Below, one piece after another: positions 1-11,337 of a DNA stretch of 64,000 nucleotides. The translations under genes and the position numbers were made by a program. The DNA is from Bromus sterilis. Taxonomy: Eukaryota > Streptophyta > Magnoliopsida > Poales > Poaceae. The stretch spans positions 117,819,501 through 117,883,500 of the forward strand of contig OX465601.1 in NCBI GenBank assembly GCA_950022295.1, read 5' to 3'. The notes beneath the pieces were generated by a model. It ran no database searches and was not told the DNA's origin. It saw nothing but the letters and a program-made list of their open reading frames with translations. Position 1 is the first letter of the stretch. Each line of letters starts with the position of its first letter.

Positions 1-1113
1 CATAGGAGTGGGCTTCCTCTCCTCAAGGGGAGACGTTCTAATTTTAAGAATCTCAATATCAAGGGCTAAGTTGTCTACCTTCAGAGAGAGATTATCTAAT
101 TTGTATAATTTTTCCTCTACACTCTTGTTGAAGGCTTTTTGGGTAGTGATAAATTCCTTAAGCATGCTATCTAATTCAGAAGTGGAGTTCTTGTTGCTAG
201 GATAAGTGTTGTTGTTCCCATAGTCGTTGGATGGGAACGGTCTAGGATTGCTACCAAAGGTACTCCTATAAGCATTGTTGTCGAAGTTGTTTCTAGAGAT
301 AAAGTTCACATCTACTTGTTCTTGAGCAACCAAAGAATTTAAAGGAACATCATGAGATTCAATAGGAGGTTGCTTGGTAAGTAAAGACATAATCAAGTCA
401 AAATTTTCATTTAGGGAGGAGATCTCCTTGATAAAGTTTACCTTCCTACCTGTTGGAGCTCTTTCGGTGTGCCATTGGGAATATTTGATCATCATCTCAT
501 ATAGTAGTTTTGTGGCAGCACCAAGTGTTGTTGAAATAAAGGGTCCTCCCGCAGCCGAATCTAACAGGTTCCGCGAGGTAAAGTACAAGCCTGCATAAAA
601 AGTCTGGATAACCATCCAAGTAGTCAAACCATGCGTAGGGCAATTCTTAACAAAAGATTTCATACGTTCCCAAGCTTGGGCAATGTGTTCATTATCCAAT
701 TGCTTAAAATTCATAATATTACTCCTCAATTGGATAATCTTAGCAGGTGGGTAGTACTTCCCAATAAAATCATCATTGCACTTATCCCAAGAATCTATGT
801 TATTCCTAGGCAAGGATTGAAACCAAATTTTAGCTCCTCCTCTCAAGGAGAAAGGAAAAAGTTTAAGCTTAAAAATATCACCTTCTACTTCTTTATATTT
901 TTTCATATCACAAAGTTCAACAAAATTATTGAAGTGTAAAGCAGCAGCATCTCCAGCACTAGAGAATTGTTCTTTCATAACAAGGGTAAGAAAAGCAGGT
1001 TTAATTTCATAAGAAGATGCTGAAGTGGCGGGTGTAGCAATAGGAGTGCAGATAAAATCATTGTTGTTGTGACTACTGAAGTCACACAACTTAGTGTTTT
1101 CAGTGGTACCCAT
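1..1113 (-). CDS. gag: gag polyprotein of element B (partial, open)
   Basis: Reading down from the ATG at 1113-1111 I find about 371 codons with no stop before the window edge. The product would be the capsid/nucleocapsid precursor of an Athila-like element. It starts MGTTENTKLCDF and contains the conserved capsid-type block KIWFQSLP ... DSWDKC ... IGKYYPP, then NFKQLDNEHIAQAWERMK. The Asn-rich stretch NNFDNNAYRS follows at about residue 280. The element A copy of the same frame is broken by several frameshifts, so B is the better preserved copy here. The start is chosen because it lies ~140 nt after the primer site and matches the start in element A. Any protease lies outside the window. Confidence 0.85.
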   Translation of the reverse strand, partial: MGTTENTKLCDFSSHNNNDFICTPIATPATSASSYEIKPAFLTLVMKEQFSSAGDAAALHFNNFVELCDMKKYKEVEGDIFKLKLFPFSLRGGAKIWFQSLPRNNIDSWDKCNDDFIGKYYPPAKIIQLRSNIMNFKQLDNEHIAQAWERMKSFVKNCPTHGLTTWMVIQTFYAGLYFTSRNLLDSAAGGPFISTTLGAATKLLYEMMIKYSQWHTERAPTGRKVNFIKEISSLNENFDLIMSLLTKQPPIESHDVPLNSLVAQEQVDVNFISRNNFDNNAYRSTFGSNPRPFPSNDYGNNNTYPSNKNSTSELDSMLKEFITTQKAFNKSVEEKLYKLDNLSLKVDNLALDIEILKIRTSPLEERKPTPM

Positions 1114-1250
1114 AGTAGCAACAAGCAGGACAAGCAATTTTTTGTGATTTTTTATAAAGGACACAAAGATAAAAACTGAAAGGTAAACTAAGAAGACTAA
1201 AAAGCAAAGATAAAAGATAGCATGCAACTCCCCTATCTTGAAGAGCGGAG

Positions 1251-1268
1251 TCCCCAGCAACGGCGCCA
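1251..1268 (-). other. Primer binding site (tRNA-Asp type) of element B
   Basis: The minus strand reads TGGCGCCGTTGCTGGGGA. This is complementary to the 3' end of plant tRNA-Asp(GTC) apart from one position (T for C at base 13). It lies 10 bp inside the LTR end, where reverse transcription would be primed. Confidence 0.85.
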
Positions 1269-1278
1269 GAAATTGTCT

Positions 1279-2939
1279 TGATGTCTTCTCGCCCCTCGTT
1301 GGTTACCCCAAGTGGAAGGTTGAAATGTAGCACAACAGTAAATTTCCACTAACGTAGAGGATAGGGTTTATGTCTCCCGTAGGACTCCAACGACGACAAG
1401 TAGGTGGTTCGGAAAGTGACGTGTCGTTTATGATAATCACTTGCTTTGCCTGGACCTGCACACAGATACAAATAACTTTGCTCCCAACGAGTACAGAGAG
1501 GTTGTCAATCTCTTCGGCCTTGCCGTTTACAAAGGGTCAAACGTAACAGATAAAAGGTAATGATAATTTCAACTAGAAAATAAAACAGGAAGTAAATTTT
1601 GGGTGTAAACAGTGGTGGAAATATGGACCGGGGTCCCATGATGTTCACTAGTGATGTCTCTTTCCCAAAAGACGATAAACAGCCATGCGAGGTGATAAAA
1701 TTACAACTGGGCAATTGACAGGATTATGGATGCAAACCAATGCTAACTATGCTACAAAAGAAAGGAAGAGGCTCAAAAGCATGGGAAATACACCAAAACA
1801 AGTAGACCGAAATCCATCTGCATCTACTCACTAATCATCCACCTTGAGATATCTATCCAGAACATCTCGCTGGTATTAAGTTGCGAGCCCCACCCAAAGT
1901 GTAAACCCAAAGCAACAGGACACTGCATTAAAAGAACTTTGCGTAAAGTAAACAGTCCTTGCAATCGTGGTTACAAGCACCGTTGTTTTCCCCCTTGTGG
2001 CAACAACACATCCCCTAGACTCATGTTTCTGTCACTCAAGCGTGTCATCAGGGGGCATGAACCCACAATCATGCATAACACTCCCTCTTGGAGTTACTAC
2101 CTACTACTTGGCCAAAGCAATAAATAGCAACGGATAACATGCAAGAATTAATCAAGAACACAAATATAAAAGGAGAAGAACCAAATATATTACTCATCAC
2201 AATCTGAACATAGTCTCCTAATCAATCAGATCCAAGGAAACTCAACATAGCAACAGCAGAAAGAATTACATATGTGCCTTGATCATGTAGGTAAGCTCAC
2301 AAGGTCTAATCCATGAAGAACAAAGAGGGGGAGAGGACATCACATAGCTACTGATCATGGACCCATGCTCCGAGGTGGACTACTCACGGCTCATCCTGGA
2401 AGCGTGCATGGTGGTGGAGAAGCTCCCGGAGGTCAATCCTCCCTCCGGCAGGGTACCGGGAAGAGGTCTTCTGGTGCTCCCGATCTTGGAAGTGTGGCGG
2501 CGGCGGAACAGAGGCGAGATCGCAAAAAAGGGTTCTGTCCTTGGGAGTTTGGGGACGAGAGAAATATATAGGCGAAGGGGGGAAGCCAGGGGGTCCACCA
2601 GGTGTCCAGGCGTCCTCCCGGCGCGACCCCACCCTAGGTCGCGCCACCTAGCCGTCTGGGCACCAGGTGGGGCCCCTCTGGCCCCCCTTCGGGCATCTGG
2701 AAGCTTCCTGTACGCTGATTTTTTATATATTTTCCCCGGATTTTTTCTGACATTTTACGTAATGGGAAAACCTGAAATAAAAAGATTGCATAAAACAGAA
2801 ACTGGCACTGGGGTGCACTGAGTTAATAGGTTAGTCCAAATATGATCAAAAGTGTATGAAAGTGTATCAAAATCATAGCAATATCACCCAAAACATGCAT
2901 GGAGCAAGCAGAAATTATAGGTACGTTTGGGACGTATCA
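1279..2939 (-). repeat. 5' LTR of element B (1661 bp)
   Basis: The LTR runs from TGATACGTCC (2939) to ACATCA (1279) on the minus strand. It is the same type and nearly the same length as solo LTR C (1643 bp) and the reassembled 3' LTR of A (about 1672 bp). All three contain the conserved ending CCTTCCACTTGGGGTAACC and the motif CTTGAGATATCTATCCAG. It would carry the promoter and polyadenylation signals of B. Confidence 0.85.
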
Positions 2940-5041
2940 AGTGGTGATGGAGCATGGGGTGGTGTAGGTTGTGGGGGAGGAGTTGTTTGACGGGGAGGAA
3001 TTGGTGCTTTCGGTGGAGTTGATTCTCGGGCAGGGGGTGCAGTTTCTTGTCGTGCTGATGCAACATCAACCTCAACAGACGACTTCTTCTTCTTGGCAGT
3101 CTGTGGCGTCCCGTGCCCAGAGGATGTGGCAGCATTCTTCTCGGACGACTTTCTCTTTCGAGAATGTCGGTCGGTGAGAGTAGCATTGTGATCTTTGCAC
3201 ATATCGGCCACAATCTGTCTGGCCTTATTATGGATAGGAGTGATATTGTCCTGCTGAATTCTCCTCGATTCAGCGAGTGCAGAGAGCTTGGACTTGAAGA
3301 ATTTTCTCGACTCAACGTCTTCAGTTTCTTCTTGAAGTTGATTGGTAGGCGATCCTTTCGGTCTTGAGTTAAATACTTGTCCTGGCGGGTCATGTATCTA
3401 TCCACTCGATCTTGAATTTCCTTCGGAACAAAATCCTCGGGAGTCACATTCTTGGGAGTAGTGGCCATCTTCAAAAGAACACTGGTAATCTCAACAGCAT
3501 TCCACTCGGCCTGATTGGTGGAATTTCCTTCGTTGGAGCTCTCCTCATCTTCTCGAGAGCCCAGCACAGCGGGTACAGCTGGGACAGCAGGTGCCGGAGT
3601 AGCAAGAGGAATTTGGGCAGACCGGGGCTTGAGCCTTACCTCCTTGTCTTTCTTCTCGGCCTCCTTGGTGGCCTTGAAATTTGCAATGCCTTTCATTAAG
3701 GCACTAGAGGTCGCAACCTTATCCTTCGAGGCACCAGCAGCCTCAACATTTTTCTTCGCAGCACTAGCGGTTGCAGCTTTATCCTTCGTGACACTTGGAG
3801 TCACTACTTTCTCGGTGGCACTGGGGGGCACATCTTTTTATTTCGCAGCACTAGGGGTTGCACCTTTCTTGAGCTGGGCTCGGTACTTGTCAGAAACCAG
3901 ATGCGGTATTCCCAACTGCTTGGCAACCTCAGCCTTTTTATCCTCGTGCTGGTTGTAGAAATTCATCAGTTTTGCCTTTTCCAAATCTTCGGCCTCAAGC
4001 TCTTGTTGCTTGGCCAATCTTTCTTGTCTCTGTTTCAGAGTTTCTTTTTCTTCGGCCACAGCCGCTTGCTTGCCCTTGGACTTAGCAGAGGGTTTTGTTT
4101 GCCGACGGTTAACAGGGGCAGCAGAAGCAAGAGGCGGATCAATGATCAGATCGGTCATATCGATAGTTTTTTGAGGAGCCGTTTCAGGTGGCTCCTGGAT
4201 CCTTATGCCCTTGTGGCCTGATTCTTCTGCGGTGTTCGTTTATTTGGAGCGGGGGGGGGGGGGGGCGGTCAGCTTCAACATCTGCCTCAGCACCCTGATC
4301 ATTTTTCTCGGTGCTAGCATCTTCATCATCAGACGTTGCCTCTAGTAGTGAAACAATGTCGATCTTTTTCTAGATCTTTGCAGACCTCTTGCAAGTTTTT
4401 GCTTTGGCACTAGGGCCAAACTCTTCGGGGCGGTCAGCTTCAACATCTGCCTCAGCACCCTGATCATTTTTCTCGGTGCTAGCATCTTCATCATCAGACG
4501 TTGCCTCTAGTAGTGAAACAATGTCGATCTTTTTCTAGATCTTTGCAGAACTCTTGCAAGTTTTTGCTTTGGCACTAGGGCCAAACTCTTCGGCAACTTC
4601 CTCGTTGCCAACAACGGCAACACCATTCATGGCCTGGGCTAACTTCCTCTTTTCTGCTCGTTCTGCCCGAGCAGCAACAATCTCTTTGAAATCTTCAGCA
4701 GTTTTCAAGGTGGACGGGTGAGCATCTGCAGGAGGAGGAGGTCTTGCAGCTCCGGTCCACTTGGGATTAAGAGCGGTGACATCTGAGCAAGGATTTTTCA
4801 GTGCAAACAACATTTACCATCGAGGTATAATTGCTTTGTATTCATACCATCAAAGGGCTTGCAATCTCCTGATTTCCTGCTATCTGTTATCCCTTGACTT
4901 AGCATACTCAACGCAGTTCTCTAGAGTTCTAAGATTTTTCTCGTGTATCAGCTCCAAAGATAATCCTTCTGAGTTATTGGTGATTTTGGTTCAGCCTCCT
5001 GCACGCTTGGGTTGCCTGATGTTACCAGTGTTTTCAGACAT
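2940..5041 (-). pseudogene. Lysine/alanine-rich TE-associated gene, decayed
   Basis: A long degenerate frame starts at ATG 5041-5039 (MSENTGNIRQPKRAGG). Stops interrupt its first third (TGA, TAG, TGA, TAA before residue 76, plus a TAG in each copy of the internal repeat and a TAA near 3838). A 1-nt frameshift near 3320 moves the C-terminal part (KFFKSKLSALAESRRIQQDN ... ADMCKDHNATLTDRHSRKRK) to another frame. Most of the visible product is hydrophilic: a charged coiled-coil-like stretch (KETLKQRQERLAKQQELEAEDLEKAK, near 4020), Ala/Lys/Thr-rich near-repeats (3700-3830), an Arg/Lys cluster and a Pro-rich tail. The tail runs straight into the LTR of B, so the gene is cut off. I do not recognise the family; a gag-like or accessory ORF of another retrotransposon is the likeliest origin. 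No function is assigned. Confidence 0.55.
4266..4593. repeat. 165-bp in-frame tandem duplication next to a 15-bp G run
   Basis: Positions 4266-4430 are repeated almost exactly at 4431-4595. The period is 165 bp, equal to 55 codons, so the duplication keeps the reading frame of the lysine-rich pseudogene. Both copies carry the same TAG stop (AKI-stop-KKIDIV), so the stop predates the duplication. A run of 15 G (4251-4265) abuts the first copy. Confidence 0.9.
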
Positions 5042-5490
5042 TTTCCTGCGAAAAAGAGAGGTACGAGGGAAAGAGTAGACAAGATATGAACATGTACCAG
5101 AAAGTTTTCAAAGGAAATCATTTTGAGTGCAGCAAAACATACAGAGAGATTTATCTTTGATGCAGATTTGCATACGAGTACTAAACTAGATTTCCATCGG
5201 GTGCAAATCTAAAGAAGGACTTGTATGAACAAGATGCAGAAAGTGTAAATCCATCGATATGAATCTGAGAGATTTGACCTAAGTCGGAAACTCAAAATCG
5301 AGGGATTTTTTACCTAGATCATATGGGAAGTCGAAGGAAACGCTACAAACAGATTTCCCAAAGTGCAAAGATCCGAACGGATCAAACTGACCTAAGAAAA
5401 TAAAACAAAATCAAGAACAAATCTGGACGATGATGAACAGACGGGGGGAATCGAGTCCAGCGCCTCACATACCCTAACTTGGTGATGTGC
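5042..5490 (-). other. Leader-like region upstream of the lysine-rich pseudogene
   Basis: About 450 bp without a credible reading frame. On the minus strand it is pyrimidine-rich and ends CTCTTTTTCGCAG directly before the ATG context GAAAATG, which looks like a splice acceptor of a 5' UTR intron. No donor can be chosen with confidence. Its right edge is where X-family homology begins. Confidence 0.3.
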
Positions 5491-5917
5491 GGCAGCTACG
5501 GCGCTTTGCTCCATCCGGGTCACCTAGGATCTGAGTTCCGGGTATGGTGTCACTTGAGGAGCGTGCCTAATCATGTGTGGGATTATGTGGGGTCCCCTTG
5601 TCTTACCTACCAAGCTCCAAACAGTTCTAGTGGTGTCCCAAGCTGATTTACCATTTGCAAACCATGCATGTGTCTGTCGGGTCGCTCCTAGCAGATATTC
5701 TTTAAAACAGCTTGGGCCAACGAAGACATTGTTTCTGTGTTGGTCCACACTGGTGAGCTAGGGGGCTGCCCAATTGTGAGGGGATCAGTTACCTCGACCT
5801 TGGCCAGATGAAAGAGTCTGATCCGAGAGCGTGGTCGGCTTTTGGATTGGGTGTCGACCCCCCGGTGGCCACCCGGAATTGTGCGTTGTTAGTTAGAGGG
5901 ACTTGATGACCCTCAAT
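5491..5917 (+). repeat. X-family LTR fragment, piece 1
   Basis: Matches the LTR of element X (sense orientation on plus), parallel to 53225-53640 in the right-hand copy. Shared landmarks include GTCACCTAGGA, GAGTTCCGGGTAT, GGTCCACACTGGTGAGCTAG and GTGCGTTGTTAGTTAGAGGGAC. Its 5' part is missing. It is interrupted at 5918 by the D1 LTR and continues at 7292. Confidence 0.8.
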
Positions 5918-7291
5918 TGTTGGGGATCGATTGTAGTGTTCTCGCGGGTAAGTTAACCCAATTTATTGATTCGATACAAGGGGACACAAAGAATATTTAT
6001 AATCTTTGACAGTTGAGTTGTCAATTCAACCGCACCTACAATATACTTGATTGCGACAAAGTATTAATAGAAACTGTGATATGATAGCGATAACGATGGT
6101 AACGAAAGTGAAACAACGAAAAGTAACAACTAGTTACCAGTAGGATTAAAATACTGTAGGCTAGGGAGATGGATGGTTGGGCGCTGCATGAATAAGAATG
6201 AACATGTAATGAATTCTAACACGGGGCAAGGCACACAGAAAAGAAATGATCATCTAGGCAAATATCAAACATTAGGCATGTATCCCATAGGTAGTTGTGC
6301 GTGCTTGCAATAAGAACTTGCACAACATCTTTTGTCCTACCATCCCGCTACGAACGGGGCCAAAAGGAACTTATGGACATTAAGGTGCTCCTGTCAAAGA
6401 GCACCGGAACAAAGCAATAAACTCAATGGATACATGAAATCCTCAAATTATAGACCATCCCCTTTGGTGTCCCAAGCTGTCACCTTTGGGATCTCCGGTT
6501 CCGGACCATAATAGGTGCATACAACTCATAGATAGGATCTCGAACATAGATAAACTCATGAAAACATAAGTGGTTCAGATATGAAAACATGGCCCTCGGG
6601 CCCAAAGTGACAAGCATTAAGAGCAACAAGTTGTAGCAAAGATGATAAACACCAAAGTAGATGATAGGCAACATGCCCCCAACAATCTGACGAACTATTA
6701 CATGATCAATCTCATCCAATTCCTACCATTCCCTTTGCCTACAGTAGGGAATTATTCACACATGTGAAGAGAAGTCATGGAGGAAGGATGGAGTGGCAAT
6801 GGTGATGGCGATGGCGACAATCTCCCCTCTCCGGAGGCCAAATCAGCCTCCAAATTAGCCCTCCCGAGGAAGAACAGAGGTTGGCGGAGGCTCCGTGATG
6901 GGTTTTGGAAAAACGACTTCCTTTTCGGAGTTTCCCCGTCACGGGAATAAATAGGAGTCGAAGTAGGGCACCAGGGGAGGGGGGAGTCGCCTAGGCGGCC
7001 TGTGGGCGCGGTCCCACCCCTGGCCGCGCCAGCAGGGCGCCTGGGTCCCCCCTGGCTGCCCTCTGGCCCCCCTTCTGGCTTTGGGCTCCTTCGGGTGCGT
7101 GGATTTTTTGGTATTTTTCTGGGAATTTTCTGAGATGTCCAAAAATCCATTTTCCTGCGCACAATAAAACCATACAGGCAGCTCTGCTGAAAACAGCGTC
7201 AGTCCGGGTTAGTTTAGCTCAAATCATGCAAGAATGAGGGCAAAACAATAGCAAAAGTATTTGGAAAAGTAGATACGTTTGAGACATATTA
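5918..7291 (-). repeat. D1: lone LTR, minus orientation (1374 bp)
   Basis: The minus strand starts TAATATGTCTCAAACGTATC, a decayed form of TGATACGTCTC, and ends GATCCCCAACA. It matches D2 (49667-51020) along its length, including CAAACATTAGGCATGTATCCC and the GC-rich leader around 6960-7080. No internal domain is attached, so it looks like a solo LTR in the X-family fragment. The flanks (TCAAT at 5913, GGACT at 7292) do not form a clean target duplication. It shares its terminal TGATACGTC with the B/A LTR type but differs in between. Confidence 0.7.
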
Positions 7292-7445
7292 GGACTCTGA
7301 TGTACCGGAGTTTCAGGCATTTCACACAGCCAAGCGGAAACCGGGCGTACATGCGACGCCTATAATGGGCAGTTGGTACACCCCTGCAGGGTTAAATCTT
7401 TTCGAGAAGCCGTGTCCACGGTTATGGACGACTTGAGACCTACTC
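7292..7445 (+). repeat. X-family LTR fragment, piece 2
   Basis: Contains AATGGGCAGTTGGT, CCCCTGCAGGGTTAAATC and the shared hairpin GTCCACGGTTATGGAC (7414-7429), as in X and the right-hand copy. It ends with TACTC (7441-7445), the left target duplication of element S. The sequence resumes at 19995 with CTTGTTCATAGACAAC. Confidence 0.85.
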
Positions 7446-8976
7446 TGTGACACCCTGGATTTTGGAACTTTCTTTTTCCAAAAACTTTCCTGATTTATTT
7501 CTGGATTTGCTATTGGATTTGATTTTGAACACCTCGTTGGACTTGAAACTTGAGCATATTTTCTTTCCATTCTCAAGTGACCCTTGAATCTAAGCCTTTC
7601 CCATGCCATTCCATGGACCCATCTCATCCAAGCCACCATTTTATTCTAACCTTATATTCCTTTTTCCAATAAAAGGGATATTCCTATTATTTGAGGTTTG
7701 TGAAGCAACCCCTATTTATATTGCTCCATAAGTCCCAAAATAATTCCCACATGTCATTGACATCATATCTTTCCAAATTCTCCAAAAACATTGCATAGAC
7801 CAAGTGGATTTTTCCTCTAGAAAAATTCATTTGTCTGTGAGGGCAGAAGGGAGCTTTTTGAAGGGAGTGCCATTTCTCTTGATCCATTGCTGGTGAAACA
7901 TTTTTTGCAATCTCACATGATCATATCTTTGATCTCCACCGAATTCCACCACCATTTGATTAGCCAAACTCCCACAATAAATTCCCAAAATTTGGGTGCA
8001 GCAAGGGGGCATTGTGAAGAAAGTACATGATAAGGGATCCCATTTGCCTTGAAACTTTTGAAGCATGATCCTAGCACCAAATAACTCAACCAAACCAAAT
8101 TCGATCCAAATCCAATCACCCATGTGTGTGCACCATCATGTTGAAGTTTCTGACCAGTGGGCCACATTGTGAATCAAGTGCTATCTATGTGTGTCAGATG
8201 GTTATGCAATTTTATACACATGTGCACCATCCCAAATAACCCCAGTACGCAAATTTTCATCCAATTCCACCAAACCTATGAGATGCTAGCTTCAACTTTG
8301 CATTCTGCCCTAATTGGACATTTGCAAAGGAAGTGCTAGCTAGCTTGATCCATTTGAGCTAAAACTTGGTGTACATACTCATCCTAGTGTATGATTGAGC
8401 TATGCCAAGTTTCATGCCTAGGGAAGCAATGTACAAGCCACACCACAGTACAAACACCTTCAGCCTCATTGCTACATTTGCAAAGGAAGTGCCATGTGCA
8501 TTTGCTTAATTGAGCCCAAACTTACCAGATATCTAGTCCTTTGTACCCCAAATCCAGAAGACAACCACGTGAGCTCTGATTCTTGCCCAAGATTGTTGCA
8601 TCCAACTTGTCAGTCAATGTGCGGTCAATCCAGGGCACCTTTAGCCAAATGTTTTGCACAGTGGTGATCTACAGTCAAAGGACTACACACTAGACATTCT
8701 TGGACACGAAGAAAACCCCATGTTCTCAACCTCCCCTTTGGTGGCCATGCTCTTGGCAGCACCTGGCGTGCTCTGGCCGCGCACCGCACGTGCCCGACTC
8801 GTCCACGTCGTGCTCCAGTGCGCGTCCATCGCCTAGCGCTTGTCTAGCCGCGCCGCACGACTTTCTGCAGTCCGCGTGCGCCGCGTGCCCCCTCTCGAAT
8901 CCTCTCGTGCTCGCCAGCTAGTCCATGCCCTGGCCGCTAGCCATTGTCGCGTCCCGGAGCTCGCATCTCGCTCCCC

Positions 8977-8985
8977 CTATAAAAT
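8977..8985 (+). promoter_or_regulatory. Probable TATA box in S 5' LTR
   Basis: CTATAAAAT lies between a C-rich stretch and a GC-rich leader, about 1.5 kb into the LTR. The other LTR has the same sequence at 17348-17356. Transcription would start about 30 bp downstream; this is inferred from position and conservation only. Confidence 0.55.
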
Positions 8986-9535
8986 GGCGCACCCCCCCAA
9001 CCTCCCAGAGCACACCAGCAGCTCCCCCACTCCTCCTAGCCTGTTTCCCCCCACTCAATTTGTCGCCGGAGTCCTCCCGCGGTCGCCATTTTCGCGACGG
9101 CCTCCGCCCGACCCCGGCCGAATTGCTGCAGCCCGGGCTCCTCCTCTCCCCCTGATCACCACCAGAGCCTCCCCACACCCTCGCTGCGCCTTCCCAGCCC
9201 CGCCGGAGCCTCGGCCTCGCCCGTGGCCGAGCTGCTCCCGGCCGTCGCGCCCCGCCGTGGAGCCCTGTGGACACCATTTGCCCCGCGTGCTCCCGAGACC
9301 GCCTGCGTCCGCGGCTCGTCGCGGCGCATCCGGCGAGCCCACCAGCGCCCCTCTCGCGCGGGCAGTCGAAGACGGCGAGTCCGGCCGTGACCTCGTCTCT
9401 GCTTCGTCTGGAGAAGGAAGAGAACAAGGGAGGGTGTGAGGCTGGCAAGCAGGGCCCCCCGGTCAGCGGCTAGATCCCGAGCCAGCCGGTTTGGTGTGGT
9501 CGCGCACTCCGGTGAAAAGCCATTTTCCCTTTAAG

Positions 9536-9690
9536 GAAAGCGTACTCCGCTTCCCCTCTGGAGAAAATACGTCTTTATTCATCGAAGACGTATTTCACTT
9601 CCTTCGGTCCCAAAGTACGCTTTCAATAAGCAGGAAGCGTATTTCCTCCTGCTTCGATCCAAAGTGCGCTTTCAATCGCAGAAAGCGTAT
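9536..9690. repeat. Alternating inverted GAAAGCGTA motifs and a 10-bp hairpin
   Basis: GAAAGCGTAC (9536), GTACGCTTTC (9615), GGAAGCGTATT (9633), GTGCGCTTTC (9664) and GAAAGCGTAT (9681) alternate in direction. Between the first two lies a perfect 10-bp stem, AATACGTCTT (9566-9575) with AAGACGTATT (9585-9594), around a 9-nt loop. The 3' LTR keeps most motifs, but its hairpin stem is broken by a 1-bp loss. Confidence 0.7.
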
Positions 9691-10858
9691 TCCACCCCAA
9701 AATCATCCCCCGATACCATTTCGTGAATATCTCCGCAACCATAACTCCGATCGAGGTGATTATTTTTGCGTTGTTTTCGTATCGAGATCCTCTTCAGTTT
9801 GGCATAGGTTTCATGCCATGTTTTTATGTTGTTCTTTGTTGGTCAAGCAAAAAATGATGTTTGACTTTTTGCCCGTTGCTCTATTTGAAATATTTTTGCA
9901 GGGCGTTGTCGGTGTCCAAGACCGAGGGTGTTTCACACCTTATTGGTGAAGGCAAGCCACAATACCATTTGCACCTTTGCAAAGCTTTGACGTGCTTTTA
10001 AAATTGCTTTACGGTGATATGCTTATATCGTGACCGTGATCATGTTGCCATTCTATGATTGATGCTATGATTGCCATGCTATCTCTGAATATGCTATTGC
10101 TATGTTAGGTTTCGTCATGTTACATCCATGCTATGTTTTAATCTTGTCATTGCCATGTTGTACTCTGCATCATCGTAACCGCTATACCACCATCATGTTA
10201 ATTTGCTCATGTTATGCTTAACTGCATCCACGTTGTTGCCATGTTAATAATCTTGATCATTGTAACACGGATAAGTTCCCCATCTAAAATGTGTTTGATC
10301 ATATCTGAAACTGTCATGTTAATATGCTATGCATTGTTATGATCTGATACTCATGTTGCACCTGATACTTGTGTTTGCTGTGGGAGACTTACTTCATGAC
10401 AAGTTGATCAGGTGCCACCGAACCGGAGTTATCCGTGCAGCCGCATTTGCCTGTATGGGCGTTCCTTGATTCGGTCTGCCGGTGGGTTCTCTTGCGCGTA
10501 TCACCAAAGTAGGGGAGGCTACGCGCGCGTGGCTGCCCTGATCAGGCAGGCGGCGGTAGTCTTGAAAGCCAGAGTTGTTATGCGCGCAGTCCCTGACGGG
10601 GGACAAAGTTTAAGGACCAAGTGATGGTCAGATTGGTTGGGTGGTAACGGAGGATACCTAACCACAGGGCTACCCAAGACGGGATGTCGGTGATACGGTA
10701 AGAGGGACACGCGGTAGCATCGATCTCGTTGGAGAAGTCCTAGTTCACTCCTGCGGTGCGAGTTCCAAGGATCCCGTGGGACAAGTATCGGGGTGCTGGA
10801 TGGAGGAAGAAATCCATAGTGTGGGTAACGTGCACAAACTCTGCAGTGTCACACAAAT

Positions 10859-11337
10859 CTATTCGAATAGCCGCGTCCACGGTAATGGACACAGTTCGTA
10901 CTAGGTCACACCTTATGATCAACATGAGTTCGGTGGTATGTTTGTGGTAAGTGGATGGTTAGGCGATAAGTGGATTGGTTGGGTGGTAATGAAGGACACC
11001 TAACCCGTTGAATGGTCTTGCGATGACCCGTTTGTTCATGCGACGACCCATGGAAGTGATTGGTCACGAAGTGACCCGGTGCTTGAGTCTGTAAGGACTC
11101 CGAGGTAAGCCACGTGATCATGCGACGATAATGTGGGGTCCATGTGACCTTAAACGAGGATTGATTGTGCATTAGTCTTCATGTTGATAAAATGCTGATA
11201 ATATGCTTGCTGAATATCTGTTTGCATGATATTGTTGCTCACCTGTTTAATTCACTAATGTACTTTAATCTGTTGCCATGTTATTGTTTTGCCTTGTTGC
11301 ATGGTTGTTGTGAGCTTGCAAGTACATTCAATGTACT
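10859..11337 (+). promoter_or_regulatory. Shared hairpin pair (motifs 1 and 2) in S LTR
   Basis: Motif 1 (10859-10890) has the palindrome TATTCGAATA followed by the stem-loop GTCCA-CGGTAA-TGGAC, with CTGCAG about 15 bp upstream. Motif 2 (11321-11337) is AGTACATT-C-AATGTACT, an 8-bp stem with a 1-nt loop, about 365 bp before the LTR end. The 3' LTR has them at 19201-19232 and 19610-19626. Equivalent pairs occur in Y and X. Function unknown; an RNA-level role near the 3' end of the transcript is possible. Confidence 0.6.

Larger units (their letters stand above)
1..2939 (-). mobile_element. Element B: Athila-like gypsy retrotransposon, 5' part
   Basis: Minus-strand element that continues past the left edge of the window. 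In transcription order it shows a 5' LTR (2939 down to 1279), a 10-bp spacer, a tRNA-Asp-type primer binding site and an open gag frame. The LTR begins TGATACGTCC and ends ACATCA, so the TG/CA termini are present. Its gag, LTR and primer site closely resemble those of element A at 20349-49666, so both belong to one family. Known families with this LTR start and tRNA-Asp primer in Triticeae are Sabrina and WHAM; the assignment is from memory and unverified. The right flank cuts the lysine-rich pseudogene at 2940, so B inserted into that older unit. Confidence 0.85.

Noticed and set aside
5913..7296. Target site duplication for D1
   Set aside because: TCAAT and GGACT do not match. A longer vague resemblance (GGACTTGATGACC and GGACTCTGATGTACC) is too weak to claim.
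8840..9439. 199-codon frame in the GC-rich part of the S LTR
   Set aside because: Frames of similar length are open on both strands here, the 3' LTR counterpart does not keep the same product, and composition (Arg/Pro/Ala) is what GC-rich leader DNA gives by chance.
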